64,000 nucleotides of DNA. It comes from Thamnaconus septentrionalis. Lineage: Eukaryota; Chordata; Actinopteri; Tetraodontiformes; Monacanthidae. The position numbers and the translations under genes were made by a program. Positions 61,614-64,000 of the stretch are shown piece by piece. Position 1 is the stretch's first letter; every line of letters begins with the position of its first letter. The notes beneath the pieces are model-generated. The model was not told the DNA's origin, searched no databases, and was given only the letters and a program-made list of their open reading frames with translations. Location of the stretch: contig CM020502.1 in the NCBI GenBank assembly GCA_009823395.1, positions 15,270,444 through 15,334,443 of the forward strand. Direction: 5' to 3'.

Positions 61614-61787
61614 TTGCATAAAATCTGGTTCCACAAGATTTTTGACGAGAATTATGTTGTTTGTTTGCTGTAAAGCATGGTTATATTTTTCTCTTTGATG
61701 ACTTGCAAAAAATATTCCGTCTTCTCCTTTGTCCAAACATAACGCACCATTTTCACATGAAGTGAACAGGTCACATGACTCCGTACC
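61614..61787 (+). mobile_element. TA-flanked MITE, family A, copy 6 (internal fragment)
   Basis: Matches the family from the ACGAGATTT region through GTTTGCTG...TTATATTTTTCTCTTTGAT to the AACTGGTCACGTGACC-like part (here AACAGGTCACATGACTCC). Both ends are missing. The minus-strand frame is degraded (MVRYVWTKEKTEYF) but stays in frame. Confidence 0.6.
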
Positions 61788-62891
61788 AGCTACTGTCACT
61801 GCCTCTGCAGTGTCAATCAACTAACCCACCCATAGAACTGACATTTACGTTGTTTAAATCTTGCGCAATCTGCACACAGCCAACCTCATTGCCGGGTTCA
61901 TCAGATCCATGTTGTGCAGTAATTGCATGCTTAATAAAATTGCACTGTTCAGTAGGCCTTCAACTCTCAGCGATCAAATGGTTACTGGAATGACTTTCAC
62001 TCCAGACTGAAGAGCGTAGTCACACAAATTGTTGTCTGGAGCTGCAGACGCCCCTCTTAGATTGCCAAGCACCATTTTCTTTCGTTGCTGCTTTGAACCG
62101 GAAGGCTGACGTAATGTTCGCTCTCCCCCTATGTGCTGGTTTTCCTAGATGTCCTTTCCCTGCTCCTCTTTCTAATTTGATTTCGCCATGGCTCTGTCCC
62201 TGATTATTGGTCTGTGAGGACTCTTAAAAGTGGGGCTAACAGATGGGGGAAGGGGAAGTAAGATGATGAAAACTGCTGAAGAGCACTAACCTCAAAAGAT
62301 TAGGGGTGGAGGAGGAAAAAAATGGTCTGTACCCTTTTGTAGGAAATATAACCAAAAGAAATGTTAATATATCCTGTTCCTGAGGGCAGGAGGGTGATTG
62401 AGAGGAAGCCAGACTGATGGTGTGTGAGGGCGCATGACTTTGTGTTTTTGCCGAGAGAAGTGAGCCCAAGAGCCAGATAGAAAGAGACATTGAAGTAAAA
62501 AAATAAAAAAATAATAAAAGCTACTGGGGTGGGGGCAGCTTATAATGAGCAGAGCAGCAGGGGGGAGGAGGTGAGGCTCAGGGAAAAGAGATATTAAGGT
62601 GACAGTGTGAGGGGGAAAAAATAAGTATTCTTGATATGGCTCAGCTTGGCCGGCGCAGAAGAAGCCCAGAAATGACTCCTGGTTTGAGGAGCGGCGCTGC
62701 ATTATTCAGGCTGATATTAAAGGGCTCACACTGCCGTCGGCCATGATGGGAGGTGATATGTTTAAATCTGTGTGTGAGTGTGTGGAAAGGCGGGCGGGAG
62801 GGTGGGGGATTACTTTTTGCCTTGGAAAATACTATATTTTTTTCTTCTTTTTTTTTTATCAACAGAGGCAATTAAAACACAAATGAAAAAC

Positions 62892-63493
62892 TACCGATCA
62901 AAAGTTTGGGCTCGCCGATTCATTTCTGCATTGAACTCCATTATAAAGCAGCTTCATGGAATAATCTACTGGAATGCTGTAAGAACATTACTAGTGCAGA
63001 GAAAATCAGTCAGGATGTGCTGGACATATTATGGGATGGCTTTGACAGTTGTTGCCTTGAATGTCTCATTGAATGTTTAGAGAATAAATATCAAGTGTGC
63101 AGTATGCAACCATCATTACACAAGTTGAATGCTTTAAAATTGCTTAAAAATGCAAACATTTCTAAAAAAAAAAAAAAAGCTTTATATTATAAGCATGCTC
63201 AGTTGTGTTGTGTTCAACCATAAAAGAGTAAACAGCATCATGGCTTATAATTGAAGCTTTTTAAAACAGCCGTTAGTGTGTTCACGCAGAATTTTGCACA
63301 CTTGGAACACTTTTATTTTGACATTAGAAATGGTTTTCATTAAACACTGACGTCTCCATACTTGTTGATCTTGATTGATTTCCGTGCACTAGTGATGTTC
63401 TTAGAGCCTTCATGATCATTATTTCATGAAGCTGGTTATAACGGAGTTCAATGCAGAACTGAGTCGGTGACCCCAAACCTTTTGCACGGCGGT
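62892..63493. mobile_element. Long-arm inverted-repeat element (Tc1-type ends)
   Basis: Left end TACCGATCAAAAGTTTGGGC and right end (reverse) CACCGCCGTGCAAAAGGTTTGGGGTCACC recall the ends of fish Tc1 elements (ACCGTTCAAAAGTTTGGGGTC). The arms continue inverted for over 100 bp: TTCTGCATTGAACTCC...AGCTTCATG at left is mirrored at right. Each arm gives a similar frame (GSPIHFCIELHYK; GSPTQFCIELRYN), simply because of the inversion. No transposase. Confidence 0.6.
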
Positions 63494-63558
63494 GAACATC
63501 CTCAGCGTCGAAGAGCAAACGAGTGTATCGGAGCATTTCTGGAGACTTGACTGTTTTT

Positions 63559-63922
63559 GGGCGACAAGGTGTTGCAGTGGTTAGTGCTGCTGCCTCGCGG
63601 CTAGAAGGTTGTGGGTTCCATTCCCAGCCTGGGGCCTTTCAGTGAGGAGTTTGCATGTTCTCCTTGTGTCTGCTGGGTTCTCTCCAGGTTCTCCAGCTTC
63701 CTCCCACAGTCCAGAAACATGCATATGAGGTGAATTAGAAACTCTAAATTGTCCGTAGGTGTGTGAGAGTGTGAATGGCTGTTTGTCTCTATGTGGCCTT
63801 GTGATGAACTGGCCACTTGTCCCCTATGACAGTTGGGATAGGCTCCAGCAGACCCCCGTGACCCTGAGCTCGGGAAAAAGCAGGTATTGAAGATGGATGG
63901 ATGGACGGATGGATGGATGGAT
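63559..63922 (+). mobile_element. tRNA-derived SINE, near full length (plus)
   Basis: Head GGGCGACAAGGTGTTGCAGT with TTAGTGCTGCTGCCTC (A-box region), B box GTGGGTTCCATTCCC, body with GTTTGCATGTTCTCCTTGTG and CTAAATTGTCCGTAGGTGTG, 3' half TGATGAACTGGCCACTTGTC, and a (GGAT)n tail at 63893-63922. A pol III promoter layout with a simple-repeat tail defines a retroposon. At least seven other pieces of this family are in the window. Confidence 0.75.
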
Positions 63923-64000
63923 GACTGCTTTCGTCCCTTCCACGCTATTCAGTCTCTGCAATGCTCGCGCAGCGAAGCTCTCCGTCTGACCACTGGAGGG

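Noticed and set aside
63559..63640. tRNA gene candidate at the SINE head
   Set aside because: Same reason; it is followed by a SINE body and simple-repeat tail.

Overview
This is a vertebrate nuclear window, most likely from a teleost fish. It is A+T-rich and intron-dominated, with long microsatellites and many decayed transposable elements of fish-typical kinds: tRNA-derived SINEs, TTAA- and TA-flanked MITEs, a small hAT MITE, LINE reverse-transcriptase remnants and solo-LTR-like promoters. There is no bacterial gene organisation; almost every open frame of 60-190 codons is chance, microsatellite or transposon-derived. One host gene can be supported: the 5' part of an NMDA-type ionotropic glutamate receptor GluN2 subunit, best matched to GRIN2D (grin2d), on the minus strand. 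Five coding exons are resolved with splice sites: 46680-47198, 43663-43800, 38330-38596, 32370-32557 and 27248-27388. The phases join cleanly (0, 0, 0, 2, 2) and give about 417 codons: signal peptide plus most of the extracellular amino-terminal domain. The ligand-binding, channel and C-terminal exons were not found between 1 and 27247, so they probably lie beyond the left edge. Layout: 1-27247 is read as intron 5 and is repeat-rich (MITEs, an 8-bp-TSD hAT MITE, two TTAA-bounded 1.2-1.4 kb elements, several LINE fragments, a solo-LTR-like element). From 27248 to 47198 are exons 5 to 1, separated by 2.9-5.8 kb introns that hold more MITEs and microsatellites, including about 51 AT units. A candidate 5'UTR acceptor sits at 47345/47346. 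From 47346 to 64000 is upstream sequence with no recognisable coding gene; it holds two copies of a palindrome-bearing MITE 1.4-1.8 kb from the grin2d start, a second solo-LTR-like element, a Tc1-type MITE with perfect 16-bp ends, about 76 uninterrupted GA units, a MITE nested in a SINE, and a long-arm inverted-repeat element. No operon, CRISPR array, tRNA/rRNA gene or new multi-gene system was found. The most informative non-genic signal is a TA-flanked MITE family (six copies) with ends GCTGCGTTTCCAT that keeps a short frame resembling the start of a Myb/SANT-like domain.
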